64,000 nucleotides of DNA from DASWLF01 sp963768765 (GCA_963768765.1 CAVYJK010000031.1:170008-234007), one strand, 5' to 3'; shown: positions 42,045 through 50,881, counted from the stretch's first letter. The notes: generated by a model not told the origin, from the letters alone. A program made the numbers and translations.

Positions 42045-42356
42045 GTGTACGCCATTATCCAAACCGGTGGGAAACAATATCGAGTCGCCCCCGGAGATGT
42101 GCTCCGGGTGGAGCGCCTGCCCGGCCAACGGGGTGATGCAGTCATCCTGGACCAGGTGCTCCTGGTCACCGACGGCCAGGAACTCAAGATCGGCCAGCCC
42201 CTGGTGGAAAACGCCACGGTGCGCTGCCAGATCGTGCGGCAAGGCAAGGGCAAGAAAATCGTGGTCTTTAAAAAGAAGCGCCGGAAGAACTACCGGCGCA
42301 AGCAGGGGCACCGGCAACTGTTCACGGCCTTGCAAATCGGTGAAATTCTTCTATAA
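42045..42356 (+). CDS. rplU: 50S ribosomal protein L21
   Basis: 103 residues, the usual length. GTG start at 42045 with a strong AGGAGG 8 bases before it; longer in-frame ORFs upstream lie in leader DNA. YAIIQTGGKQYRVAPGD, and the basic KKIVVFKKKRRKNYRRKQGH near the C-terminus are diagnostic. It is first in the conserved rplU-rpmA-obgE-proB order, all on the plus strand. Confidence 0.97.
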   Translation: MYAIIQTGGKQYRVAPGDVLRVERLPGQRGDAVILDQVLLVTDGQELKIGQPLVENATVRCQIVRQGKGKKIVVFKKKRRKNYRRKQGHRQLFTALQIGEILL

Positions 42357-42420
42357 TTAAATCAAAAAGTCATTTCTCTCCCGGCCCCGCCGGGGAGAAG
42401 GATTGGCAGGAGAAGGCGAG

Positions 42421-42678
42421 ATGGCACACAAAAAAGCCGGCGGCAGTTCCCGCAACGGCCGGGATAGTCAGGGCCAGCGCCGCGGCGTCAAAAAGTTCGC
42501 CGGGCAGCAGGTGTTGGCCGGCAACATCCTGGTGCGGCAGGTGGGCACCCGCGTCCACCCCGGGACCAACGTGGGCATGGGGCGGGACTACACCCTGTTT
42601 TCCAAGATTGACGGGGTGGTGGCCTATGAAAACTTTGGCAAAGATCGCAAACGGGTCAGCGTCTATCCCCCAACTTGA
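42421..42678 (+). CDS. rpmA: 50S ribosomal protein L27
   Basis: 85 residues beginning MAHKKAGGSSRNGRDSQGQR, the classic L27 N-terminus that reaches the peptidyl-transferase centre; no N-terminal extension needing proteolysis is seen when ATG 42421 is used. GNILVRQVGTRVHPG and GKDRKRVSVYP complete it. The stop overlaps the obgE TTG start (TTGA). Confidence 0.97.
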   Translation: MAHKKAGGSSRNGRDSQGQRRGVKKFAGQQVLAGNILVRQVGTRVHPGTNVGMGRDYTLFSKIDGVVAYENFGKDRKRVSVYPPT

Positions 42679-43712
42679 AGTCCTTCCCCGATGAGGCCAC
42701 CATCACGGTCAGGGCCGGCCACGGCGGCCCGGGCTGTGTCAGTTTCCTCCGGGCCCGCTTCCAGCCCCGGGGCCGACCGGATGGGGGTGATGGCGGCTCC
42801 GGAGGTAATGTGGTACTGGAGGCTTCCCAACCCCTGCGCACCCTGAGCCAGTTTCGGCGCCGCCGCCTCTTTCAGGCAGAAAACGGCCGTCGCGGCCAGA
42901 GCCAGGACCGCCACGGCAAAAACGGCCCTCCTCTCCTCATCCCGGTCCCCTTAGGAACCCGCGTCTTTGACGACACCGGCAGGCTGCTGGGTGACCTGCT
43001 AACTCCCGGGGAGCGCCTGGTCCTGGCCAAAGGCGGCCGGGGCGGCAAGGGCAACGCCCACTTCGTCTCTTCCCGGCTGCGCTCCCCCCGCTTCGCCCAA
43101 CCCGGCGAACCCGGCCAGGAGCGCCGCCTCCACCTGGAACTGCACATCCTGGCGGACGTGGGCCTCATGGGCGCCCCCAACGCGGGCAAATCCACCCTGC
43201 TTCAGGCCCTCACCGCCTCCCGGGCCCGGGTGGCTCCTTTCCCCTTCACCACCCTGAGCCCGCAGTTGGGCGTCCTGGGCGCCCCCGACTACCGGGAGCC
43301 CCTGGTCCTGGCGGAGATTCCCGGCCTTATCAAAGGGGCCCACAAGGGCAAGGGCTTAGGCGCCCGCTTCCTGCGCCACCTGAAGCGCACCAGGGTCCTG
43401 GTGCAGGTCATCGATCTGAGCCAGGTGGACCCGGAAGACCCCCTGGCCCCCTTAACCATGCTGGAAGAGGAGATGCGGGCCTTCGACCCCGAACTTTTGA
43501 GCCGGCCCCGCCTCATCGCCCTCAACAAGACCGACCTGCTCCCGCCGGAGTTTCCCCGCGGCCAGGTCATCGGCGCCTACCGGGAAACCGGCTGTAGGGT
43601 CTTTGCCGTGTCGGCCCAGACCGGGGAGGGCCTCGATAACCTGAGGGACGCCATCTGGGAGGAGTTTACCCATTGCGGCCATGAACCAGCTACGTCAACA
43701 ATATCTGAGTAA
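42675..43712 (+). CDS. obgE: GTPase Obg/CgtA
   Basis: 345 residues. The Gly-rich Obg domain (VRAGHGGPGCVSFLRARF, RPDGGDGGSGG) precedes the GTPase domain: GAPNAGKSTLL (G1), PFTTLSPQLG (G2), EIPGLIKGA (G3), NKTDLL (G4) and SAQTGEGL (G5). It helps 50S assembly and links growth to nucleotide pools. The TTG start at 42675 overlaps rpmA by four bases, and its 3' end overlaps proB by 32 bases. Confidence 0.96.
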   Translation: MKSFPDEATITVRAGHGGPGCVSFLRARFQPRGRPDGGDGGSGGNVVLEASQPLRTLSQFRRRRLFQAENGRRGQSQDRHGKNGPPLLIPVPLGTRVFDDTGRLLGDLLTPGERLVLAKGGRGGKGNAHFVSSRLRSPRFAQPGEPGQERRLHLELHILADVGLMGAPNAGKSTLLQALTASRARVAPFPFTTLSPQLGVLGAPDYREPLVLAEIPGLIKGAHKGKGLGARFLRHLKRTRVLVQVIDLSQVDPEDPLAPLTMLEEEMRAFDPELLSRPRLIALNKTDLLPPEFPRGQVIGAYRETGCRVFAVSAQTGEGLDNLRDAIWEEFTHCGHEPATSTISE

Positions 43713-44817
43713 GACCCGCCGGGTGGTCCTCAAGCTGGGGAGCGCGGTCCTCACCGCCCCCGACGGCCTCAATCTGCCCCTCATCCAGCAACTGGTGGGA
43801 GAGATCGGCCACCTGCGCTCCGAGGAGCGGGAATTTATCATCGTTTCCTCCGGCGCCATCGCCGCGGGCTGCCGCAAGCTGGGTCTCGCCACCCGCCCCA
43901 GCGGCATCCCCCAGCAGCAGGCCGTGGCTGCGGCAGGGCAAAGCGCCCTCATGCTGGCCTACGAGGAGGCCTTCGCCCGCTTCGGCCTCAAGGTGGCCCA
44001 GATTCTGCTGACCCACGACGACCTGGAGGCCCGCTCCCGCTTCCTGAACGCCCGGAACACCCTGTTCGCCCTGCTCCAGTGGCAGGTGGTGCCCATCATC
44101 AACGAAAACGACACCGTGGCCACCGACGAGCTCAAGTTCGGGGACAACGACAACCTGGCGGCGCTGATCTGCAACCTGGTGGGCGCCGACCTCCTCATCC
44201 TCCTCACCGACACCGATGGGCTTTACAATAAGGACCCCCGGGAACACCGCGACGCTAAACTGGTGCCCCTGGTGGAGACCTTCGACGCCGACCTGGAGAA
44301 GGCCGCGGGCCGCCGGGCCGGGGCCCTGGGCCGGGGCGGCATGGCCTCCAAGCTCCAGGCCGCCAAGAAGGCCGCGGCCGCGGGCCTCCCCACCCTCATC
44401 GCCAACGGCCTCACCCCCGGCATCCTGGAAAAGATCTTCGCCGCCGAAGAGGTGGGCACCCTGGTCCTGCCCCAGGCCCAGAAACTCAAGAGCCGCCAGT
44501 ACTGGCTGGCCTACAACGTCACCCCCCAGGGCGCCATCCTGGTGGACCAGGGGGCCTTCGACGCCCTGACGCGCCACCACAAAAGCCTGCTGCCCGCCGG
44601 CATCGTGGAGGTCTTCGGCGCCTTCGGCCAGGGCGCCCCGGTGCAACTGGTGGACCCCGAAGGCCACCCCTTCGCCATGGGCCTCACCAACTACTCGGCC
44701 CGGGAAATCAACCGCATCAAGGGCCGCCAGACCCAGGAGATCGCCCAATACCTGGGCAAAAAAGGCTACGACGAAATCATCCACCGGGATAACCTGGTCA
44801 TCTTCCCGGAGATATGA
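43681..44817 (+). CDS. proB: Glutamate 5-kinase
   Basis: Phosphorylates glutamate in the first step of proline synthesis. 378 residues: kinase domain with VVLKLGSAVLT, VSSGAIAAGCRKLG, INENDTVATDELKFGDND and LLTDTDGLYNKDPR, and a C-terminal PUA domain (about 285-360, HHKSLLPAGIVEVFGAFGQG). Overlaps the obgE 3' end, so it is translated from the same message. Its partner proA lies 1.8 kb downstream beyond repeats, DUF2007 and tspO. Confidence 0.96.
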   Translation: MNQLRQQYLSKTRRVVLKLGSAVLTAPDGLNLPLIQQLVGEIGHLRSEEREFIIVSSGAIAAGCRKLGLATRPSGIPQQQAVAAAGQSALMLAYEEAFARFGLKVAQILLTHDDLEARSRFLNARNTLFALLQWQVVPIINENDTVATDELKFGDNDNLAALICNLVGADLLILLTDTDGLYNKDPREHRDAKLVPLVETFDADLEKAAGRRAGALGRGGMASKLQAAKKAAAAGLPTLIANGLTPGILEKIFAAEEVGTLVLPQAQKLKSRQYWLAYNVTPQGAILVDQGAFDALTRHHKSLLPAGIVEVFGAFGQGAPVQLVDPEGHPFAMGLTNYSAREINRIKGRQTQEIAQYLGKKGYDEIIHRDNLVIFPEI

Positions 44818-44819
44818 GG

Positions 44820-45290
44820 TGGGACCCTGTAATTAATATAAACTTAAAAACAGGGCTTTTTTAAACCAGGGCTTTGGTTTTCCCCCCTTTTCTAAAGGGG
44901 GGTCAGGGGGGATTATAAGGCCTTGATAATCCCCCTAAATCCCCCTTTAATAAAGGGGGACTTCAAGGCCCTTACCCTTGATTTGGCTTGTTAGAAAGTT
45001 TGGCGTGGACTACTGGTCTCCCACCTCATGAGATGCGGGACCAGTGTCTGCGACCACCGCGGCTACGCCGCGGTAGTCGGGAGAGGGGGCTAAGGGCAGA
45101 GGGCCCTTACGCTTACGAAAAACTCCCCTAAACCCCCACCCCCAATCCCGAAATGGCAAAATTGGGGGAATAGAATAGTGGCATAGGCGTCCCGCCTGTG
45201 CGTGCTAAACATGTAGGGTGGGCACCACCCACCAATTTGTGAATCGTAGGGGCACGGCGTGCCGTGCCCGAAAAATGGTAAGAGGATTTC
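44820..45290. repeat. Repeat-filled gap downstream of proB
   Basis: No gene is seen in 470 bases. Contents: CCCCTTTTCTAAAGGGG and TCCCCCTTTAATAAAGGGGGA hairpins (44883-44961), a GGTCTCCCACC...GGGACC pair (about 45018-45045), part of the CGTAAG/CTCCCCCAA composite repeat in inverse form (45085-45165), a GGCATAGGCGTCCCGCCTGTGC hairpin (split at 45180), GTAGGGTGGGCACCACCC and GGGCACGGCGTGCCGTGCCC (about 45250). Confidence 0.65.
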
Positions 45291-45291
45291 C

Positions 45292-45537
45292 TTGAACCTC
45301 GACGACGCCGTAGTCCTGGAAACCTTTCCCAACCGGATGGCCGCGCAGATGGCCGCGGGGGTGCTGGAGTCCGAGGGCATCGAGGTCATGGTCATGGCCG
45401 ACGACGCCGGCGGCGCCTACCCCATGCTCCAGTTCATCCGGGGGGTGAGGTTGCTGGTGGCCCCGGAGGACCAGTACCGGGCCCGGGAGATCCTGGCGGC
45501 CATGGCCGAGGGCGCAGAGACCGAAGACGAGCACTGA
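45292..45537 (+). CDS. DUF2007 family small protein
   Basis: 81 residues starting at TTG 45292 with AAGAGGATT upstream. AVVLETFPNRMAAQMAAGVL, ESEGIEVMVMADDAGGAYP and LLVAPEDQYRAREIL are the family pattern; the fold is a small alpha/beta (ACT-like) domain sometimes described as a putative signal-transducing protein. No partner gene. It lies in the repeat-rich insertion that parts proB from proA. Confidence 0.82.
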   Translation: MNLDDAVVLETFPNRMAAQMAAGVLESEGIEVMVMADDAGGAYPMLQFIRGVRLLVAPEDQYRAREILAAMAEGAETEDEH

Positions 45538-45569
45538 TGCGGCAGGCCGGTGAAAAACAGGTTAGTTCC

Positions 45570-45642
45570 TGTCACCCTGAACGAAGTGCAGGGTCTCATA
45601 TGTTCAAGAATGATGAGATTCTTCGCTCCGCTCAGAATGACA
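45570..45642. repeat. TGTCACCCTGA...TCAGAATGACA dispersed repeat
   Basis: TGTCACCCTGAACGAAGTGC at one end and GATTCTTCGCTCCGCTCAGA then ATGACA at the other pair as an imperfect 73-bp palindrome. It is of a repeat type I recall as frequent in many bacterial phyla. Non-coding. Confidence 0.6.
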
Positions 45643-45863
45643 ATTCCGGGCCTTGGCAGGTTTTTCCAAATTTGAGGTGTTGGTCCGGCGGGCACGGAGG
45701 CCCCCCCCCAGAAAAATTAAAACGGTGGGGCGGCCGTCTCTGGCCGCCCACCAGAGCAATCACCTGATTTAAGTTTTCTCAAGAGGCTTCATCTTCCCTG
45801 GCAACTCCCGTCAAAATGAAAGTCCCCCTTTATTAAAGGGGGGTGGGGGCCAGCGGCCCTTTT

Positions 45864-46364
45864 ATGGGATGCTATGCGACCAGCTGCCAGCTCCACCCTG
45901 CCCTCTTTCCTCAAGGTTTCGTCTTCTGGCTGGGCCTTTGCTACGCCGTCGGCCCACTTCGGTTCCCGCTTCCTGCCCGGGGAGTGGTACGCCCACCTGA
46001 CCAAGCCCTCCTTCAACCCGCCCGACTGGCTCTTTGCCCCGGTGTGGACCATCCTTTATTTTATGATGGGCCTGGCCGCCTTCCTGGTGTGGCAGCGGCA
46101 GGGAAGCGCCAAGGCCTTTCCGGCCCTCACTTTTTTTCTGGTGCAGACTTGGCCCTCAACGCCGGCTGGTCCTGGATCTTCTTCGGCCTTCACCAGCCGG
46201 GCGCGGCCCTGGTGGAAATCGCCGTGCTCTGGCTGGCCATCCTGGCGACGCTGGTCGCCTTCCTGCGCCACCGCCGGGCCGCCGGCCTGCTCCTCGTGCC
46301 CTACCTGCTCTGGGTCAGCTTCGCGGCCCTGCTCAATTACCAACTCTGGCGCCTCAATCCCTGA
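45864..46364 (+). CDS. tspO: TspO/MBR family membrane protein (two frameshifts)
   Basis: A five-helix tryptophan-rich sensory/tetrapyrrole-binding membrane protein. The true sequence switches frame twice. GFVFWLGLCYAVG is in the first frame. FLPGEWYAHLTKPSFNPPDW and LFAPVWTILYFMMGLAAFLV (the signature) are one frame over. LALNAGWSWIFFGLH and PYLLWVSFAALLNYQLWRLN return to the first. Removing one C near 45960 and two bases near 46148 joins them into a normal protein of about 165 residues. The start is uncertain (ATG 45843 or 45864). It could be a genuine decaying gene, but the bias in this window favours error. Confidence 0.75.
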   Translation: MGCYATSCQLHPALFPQGFVFWLGLCYAVGPLRFPLPARGVVRPPDQALLQPARLALCPGVDHPLFYDGPGRLPGVAAAGKRQGLSGPHFFSGADLALNAGWSWIFFGLHQPGAALVEIAVLWLAILATLVAFLRHRRAAGLLLVPYLLWVSFAALLNYQLWRLNP

Positions 46365-46496
46365 CCGTTCCCGGGGGCCCGAGCCAGGTCCGACCGACTT
46401 GGCGGGCGAAATTATCCTCCCCCTCCCGCCAGGAGAGGGGGAATAATTTGGTGCAAACTTTCGGAAGATATTGCCGGGACATGATACCAGATACGG

Positions 46497-46581
46497 ATTG
46501 CCAAAAGTTCTTTCTTATTTACCCTTCCCACTGACTCGCAGCCTTTAGAGGGAAAAGAAAAAGGGAGGAACTTTTGGCAAT
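46497..46581. repeat. 85-bp element with perfect 14-bp inverted ends, upstream of proA
   Basis: ATTGCCAAAAGTTC (46497-46510) and its exact reverse complement (46568-46581) bound a pyrimidine-then-purine-rich centre that can extend the stem with mismatches. It ends about 70 bases before proA, so it may be a small MITE or a leader structure. No second copy was noticed in the window. Confidence 0.6.
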
Positions 46582-46653
46582 AGCTATAATTACTGGATAT
46601 TTTATCCAGCCCTTGTATGATAATTAATGGAAACCTGTTTATCTGGAGAGGCG

Positions 46654-47910
46654 ATGAACATCCCCGAAATGGTCCATCAGATGGCGAAGGAGGCCCGGGG
46701 CGCGGCCCGGAAGCTGGGCAGTCTTTCCCGGGGGGTCAAGGACCGGGTGATCCTGCGGGTGGCGGAGCTTCTTAAGGAGCGCCAGGCCCTGATCCAGGCC
46801 GAAAACCTGCGGGACGTCACCCAGGCCCAGAGCCAGGGCTATCCCGCGGCCTTCATCGACCGCCTGACGCTGTCGGGCCGGGTCATGGACTCCATGATCA
46901 AGGGCCTGTTGGAGGTGGCGGCGCTCCCCGACCCGGTGGGCGCGGTGACCGGCATGTGGGTTCGCCCCAACGGCCTCAAAGTGGGCCGCCAGCGCATCCC
47001 CCTGGGGGTCATCGGCTTTATTTACGAGTCCCGTCCCAATGTGACGGTGGATGCCGCCGCTTTATGCCTTAAAAGTGGTAACGCCGTGATCCTCAAGGGC
47101 GGCAAGGAGGCCATCCACTCCAATGTGGCCCTGACCCAGGTGATGCAGGACGCCCTGGCGGAGAGCGGCGTGCCCGCGGCCGCGGTGCAGGTCATCCCCA
47201 GCGTCGAACGGGAGGCCACGTTGGAGCTCTTGAAGCAGGATGAGCTGGTGGACCTCATCATCCCCCGGGGCGGCGAGGGCCTCATCCGCTTTGTGGCGGA
47301 AAACTCCCGCATCCCGGTTCTGAAGCACTACAAAGGGGTCTGCCACATCTTCGTGGACGAGACCGCGGACCTGGAGATGGCGGAAACGGTCTGCTTCAAC
47401 GCCAAGGTGCAGCGCCCCGGGGTGTGCAACGCCATGGAGACCCTGCTGGTGCACCAGGCCGTGGCCCAGGCGTTCATTCCCCGCCTGTTCGGGCGCTTGC
47501 GCCAGGCCGGGGTGGAGCTCCGGGGCTGCCCCCAGACCCTGGCCATCGACCCCCAGGCGACCCCGGCCGGCGAGGCGGACTGGGGCTACGAGTTCCTGGA
47601 CCTTATCCTGGCGGTGAAGGTGGTGCCGGACCTGGACGCGGCTCTGGACCACATCGCCCGCTACAGCTCCAACCACACCGAGGCCATCATCACCCGGGAC
47701 TACGGCCGGTCCCAACGTTTCCTGAAGGAGGTGGACTCCTCGGTGGTCCTGGTGAACGCCTCCACCCGGTTCAACGACGGCGGCGAATTGGGATTGGGCG
47801 CGGAAATCGGCATCAACACTTCGAAATTGCACGCCTTCGGGCCCATGGGCCTGGAAGAGCTGACCACCACCAAGTTCATCGTCTATGGCGACGGCCAGAT
47901 CCGAACCTGA
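46654..47910 (+). CDS. proA: Gamma-glutamyl phosphate reductase
   Basis: Reduces glutamyl phosphate made by ProB to the semialdehyde for proline. 418 residues from the ATG at 46654 (GGAGAGGCG site). Aldehyde-dehydrogenase-like: GVIGFIYESRPNVTVDAAAL, GNAVILKGGKEA, and the catalytic Cys in KVQRPGVCNAMETLL; LGLGAEIGINTSKLHAFGP is the family C-terminus. Its 3' end overlaps nadD by 26 bases. Confidence 0.96.
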   Translation: MNIPEMVHQMAKEARGAARKLGSLSRGVKDRVILRVAELLKERQALIQAENLRDVTQAQSQGYPAAFIDRLTLSGRVMDSMIKGLLEVAALPDPVGAVTGMWVRPNGLKVGRQRIPLGVIGFIYESRPNVTVDAAALCLKSGNAVILKGGKEAIHSNVALTQVMQDALAESGVPAAAVQVIPSVEREATLELLKQDELVDLIIPRGGEGLIRFVAENSRIPVLKHYKGVCHIFVDETADLEMAETVCFNAKVQRPGVCNAMETLLVHQAVAQAFIPRLFGRLRQAGVELRGCPQTLAIDPQATPAGEADWGYEFLDLILAVKVVPDLDAALDHIARYSSNHTEAIITRDYGRSQRFLKEVDSSVVLVNASTRFNDGGELGLGAEIGINTSKLHAFGPMGLEELTTTKFIVYGDGQIRT

Positions 47911-48664
47911 AGGGGCCTCCCGCCTGGGGCTCTTCGGGGGGACCTTTAACCCCATCCATTACGGCCATCTCCGGTCGGCGGAGGAAGTGGCGGAGGTCCT
48001 GGGTCTGACCCGGGTCTGGTTCATTCCCGCGGCCGTTCCGCCCCATAAGATCACCCCGGAGATGACTCCCTACGCGGTGCGCTATGAAATGACCCGGCTG
48101 GCGGTGGGAGACCACCCGGTGATGGAGGTCTCCGACATCGAGGGGCGCCGGCCGGGAAGGTCGTACTCCATTGAAACCCTGCGGCAGATTCGCCGCGAGG
48201 TTGGCCCGTCCTGGGAGCTCTATTTCATCCTGGGGCTGGACGCCATTCTGGAAATCTCCACCTGGAAAGATTACTCCGAGCTTTTCAACCTGTGCAACTT
48301 CGTGGTCCTGGACCGTCCCGGCTACGACCGCAGCCGCCTTCAGGAGGTGCTCACCCGGGAAGTGCATCCTGACTTCCAACCGCTTAAGACCGGGGCCGGG
48401 TTCCGGCATCCTTCGGGCTACCAGGTAATTTTTCTGGAGACCACCTTGCTGGACATCTCCGCCACCGGCATCCGCCGCTTGGTGCGCCAGGGGCGTTCCA
48501 TCCGCTACCTCTTGCCGGAGGCGGTACGAAGATATATAATTATAAATAAACTTTATCTCTATAGGAGGCCAACGCGGCGGCACCCGCAATCTCCCTCACC
48601 CCGGAAGTCCTGGTGGATGTGGCCGTCAAGTCCATCTTGGACCATAAGGGCCTGGAGCCGGTGA
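47885..48664 (+). CDS. nadD: Nicotinate-nucleotide adenylyltransferase
   Basis: Adenylates nicotinate mononucleotide in NAD synthesis. GLFGGTFNPIHYGHLRSAEE carries the nucleotide-binding HxGH motif, FIPAAVPPHK and SYSIETLRQIR follow, and LDISATGIRRLVRQGRS is the ISSTxIR-type motif. The family normally ends near RRYIIINKLYLY; the extra 30-odd residues run through the rsfS ribosome-binding region and overlap rsfS, so the real stop may have been lost by a one-base error near 48550. Confidence 0.93.
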   Translation: MATARSEPEGASRLGLFGGTFNPIHYGHLRSAEEVAEVLGLTRVWFIPAAVPPHKITPEMTPYAVRYEMTRLAVGDHPVMEVSDIEGRRPGRSYSIETLRQIRREVGPSWELYFILGLDAILEISTWKDYSELFNLCNFVVLDRPGYDRSRLQEVLTREVHPDFQPLKTGAGFRHPSGYQVIFLETTLLDISATGIRRLVRQGRSIRYLLPEAVRRYIIINKLYLYRRPTRRHPQSPSPRKSWWMWPSSPSWTIRAWSR

Positions 48665-49017
48665 TCCTGGAGGTTAAGGAACTCTGTTCTTTCGCCGACT
48701 ATTTCATCGTTTGCTCCGGCGGCTCCCGGCGCCACGTGTTGGCCCTGGCCCAGCACCTGGAAGAGGCCCTGTCCGAGGCCGGAGCCAAGCCCCTGGGGGT
48801 GGAAGGCCTGGAGGAGGGATTGTGGGTCCTGATGGATTACAATGATGTGGTGATCCACATCTTTTCCCAACCTCTCCGGGAGTTTTACAATCTGGAGGGG
48901 CTGTGGGCCGAGGCCCCCCAAACCCGAGTCGAAGGCACCGCCCATGACTCATCGACATCTCTTTCGCCCCAGGAAGCCTCTTCGGACTCCGACCCCGAGC
49001 AATTCCGCCATGAATAA
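48613..49017 (+). CDS. rsfS: Ribosomal silencing factor RsfS
   Basis: Binds L14 and blocks 30S/50S joining in starvation. 134 residues, with the core VILEVKELCSFADYFIVCSG, RRHVLALAQHLEEAL and WVLMDYNDVVIHIFSQPLRE unmistakable. The C-terminal 30 residues are a Ser/Asp-rich tail. The only usable start codons are GTG at 48613 (GGAAG upstream) or 48619. A strong AGGAGG at 48564-48569 has no ATG/GTG/TTG in this frame near it, which hints at an error at the junction with nadD. Confidence 0.9.
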   Translation: MDVAVKSILDHKGLEPVILEVKELCSFADYFIVCSGGSRRHVLALAQHLEEALSEAGAKPLGVEGLEEGLWVLMDYNDVVIHIFSQPLREFYNLEGLWAEAPQTRVEGTAHDSSTSLSPQEASSDSDPEQFRHE

Positions 49018-50434
49018 GGTTCCCTGCCTCAAAAAGCTGGCCGTATTGTTTCTGGCCGCAAGCCTGCTTTTGGTCCCCCTGCCCTCTTGGGCCTTTCTGG
49101 AGCAATTTGCCGGGGGGCTGACGATTGAGAAAGAAAAGCAGATTGGCGAAGAGTTTCTCATGCAAATCCAGCAGGTCATCCCGCTGGTGGAAGATCCCTT
49201 TATCACCTCCTATATCAACCGGCTGGGGCAAAGGCTGGTGGCGCAGCTGGGGCCGCAACCCTTCAAGTATCGTTTTTTTATTATTGACGACCCGTCCATG
49301 AACGCCTTTGCCGTGCCGGGGGGCTATGTCTTTATTACCACCGGCATGATCCGCCAGACGGAACGGGAAGGGGAACTGGCCGGGGTGCTGGCCCACGAAA
49401 TCTCCCACGTCTACGCCCGGCATATGTCCAAGACCATGGAAAAGGCCCAGGTCACCAACATCGCCACCCTGGTGGCGGGCTTGGCCTCCATATTTCTGGG
49501 AGGAGCCCTGGCCCAGCCTTTGCTGATGGGTTCCATGGCCGCAGGGGCCAGCGCCATGCTGAAGTACAGCCGGGACTTCGAGGAGGAAGCCGACAGCCTG
49601 GGATTCAAGTGGATGATGAAAGCCGGCTATAACCCCCGGGATATGATCAGCATCTTCAGGAAGATGGGCAAGCAGCGTTGGTTTGAGGGTGGCGAGGTGC
49701 CCATCTATCTGAGCACCCACCCGGATGTGGACAGCCGCATAGTGGAACTCGCCAACCAGTTGAGCCGGCATCAAGACAGCCTCCCCCCGGGGCTGAACAG
49801 CCCGGATTATCGATACTTCGCCATCCGGGTGGACGCGGCCTGCGGCAACCCGCATCAGCTTCTGCGGCGGATGACCCAGGATAGCGTCCACGAACCGCAA
49901 AACCCGGCCTTCCATTACGGCAAGGCCCTGGCCCTGGCCAAACTGGAGCAGACAAACGACGCCATTAAAGAGTTTAATGAGGCTTTGAAACTGAGTCCTG
50001 GCAATTCTCTGGTGCAACGGGATCTGGCCATCTTTTATTTCAAACTCGACCGCTACCCGGAGGCCGAAAAGCTGCTGCAAGAGCTGTCCCAGCGGTCTCC
50101 CCAGGATGATGTGATTCTCTATTACCTGGGCCGCATCTATCAGGAACGTAAACAGGTGGACCGGGCCTTGCCCCTGTTTGAGAAAGTGCACCAACTCAAC
50201 CCCACCTTCAGCGAGGTGTATTACAACCTGGGGACCTTGTACGGGGAGAAAGGGCAGTTGGGGCCGGCTCATTATTATTTGGGATATTACAGCCTCAAGG
50301 TCAGGGCCTACCCCACCGCCCTGTTCCATTTCCGCAAAGCTTTAAAGAACTTGTCTCCCGGGGACGGGCGCTACGCCGAGGTGAGTCGGCAGGTGACCCG
50401 CCTGCAAAAGATGCGGATCAGGGTATCCAATTGA
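49010..50434 (+). CDS. BepA/YfgC-like periplasmic M48 metalloprotease with TPRs
   Basis: 474 residues from ATG 49010. Signal peptide (LAVLFLAASLLLVPLPSWA), then an M48 zinc protease domain with HEISHVYARH (HExxH) and the third ligand Glu in DFEEEADSLGFKWM, then several TPR repeats from about residue 300 (NPAFHYGKALALAKLEQTND, ALKLSPGNSLVQRDLAIFYF). In E. coli BepA checks outer-membrane protein assembly and LptD. It overlaps the rsfS end by 8 bases, closing the proA-nadD-rsfS run. Confidence 0.92.
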   Translation: MNKVPCLKKLAVLFLAASLLLVPLPSWAFLEQFAGGLTIEKEKQIGEEFLMQIQQVIPLVEDPFITSYINRLGQRLVAQLGPQPFKYRFFIIDDPSMNAFAVPGGYVFITTGMIRQTEREGELAGVLAHEISHVYARHMSKTMEKAQVTNIATLVAGLASIFLGGALAQPLLMGSMAAGASAMLKYSRDFEEEADSLGFKWMMKAGYNPRDMISIFRKMGKQRWFEGGEVPIYLSTHPDVDSRIVELANQLSRHQDSLPPGLNSPDYRYFAIRVDAACGNPHQLLRRMTQDSVHEPQNPAFHYGKALALAKLEQTNDAIKEFNEALKLSPGNSLVQRDLAIFYFKLDRYPEAEKLLQELSQRSPQDDVILYYLGRIYQERKQVDRALPLFEKVHQLNPTFSEVYYNLGTLYGEKGQLGPAHYYLGYYSLKVRAYPTALFHFRKALKNLSPGDGRYAEVSRQVTRLQKMRIRVSN

Positions 50435-50536
50435 GGGTCTGGAGATCGGGGTTTCCAAGAGCCGCATGCAGTTCCATCCGTAGCAGATCCCGCCTGCGGT
50501 CCTTATTGCCACCGGCAGGTCTAAGCGGCGCCGATC

Positions 50537-50881
50537 ATGCCTATCTATGAATATCGTTGCCGGGAATGCCGCCGGGTTTCCAGCTTTCTGGTCCTGAATC
50601 CCAAGGAGCCCTTCACTCCGGTCTGTGAACGCTGCGGCAGCCACTCTCTGGAGCGTGTCCTCTCCCGGGTGCATGTTCGCCTATCCGAAGAAACCCGCCT
50701 GGAAAGGCTGGCAGACCCGGGGCAATGGTCCGGGTTGGACGAAAACGACCCCAAGAGCATGGCCCGCGTGCTTAAGAAGATGGGCCAGGAATTGGGGGAA
50801 GACTACCCCGGAGAAGTGGACCAGTTAGTGGATGAAGCCATGGACGAACTGGGGAAGGAGACTGAAGACGATTCCCTTTAG
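50537..50881 (+). CDS. FmdB-family zinc-ribbon protein
   Basis: 114 residues. MPIYEYRCRECRRVSSFLVL and CERCGSHSLERVLS form the FmdB zinc ribbon (two CxxC pairs). The rest is an acidic helical tail (PKSMARVLKKMGQELGEDYP) unlike that of the FmdB protein at 35635. Regulatory role only by name. Downstream gap 50882-51164 has no gene, only a repeat copy. Confidence 0.88.
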   Translation: MPIYEYRCRECRRVSSFLVLNPKEPFTPVCERCGSHSLERVLSRVHVRLSEETRLERLADPGQWSGLDENDPKSMARVLKKMGQELGEDYPGEVDQLVDEAMDELGKETEDDSL

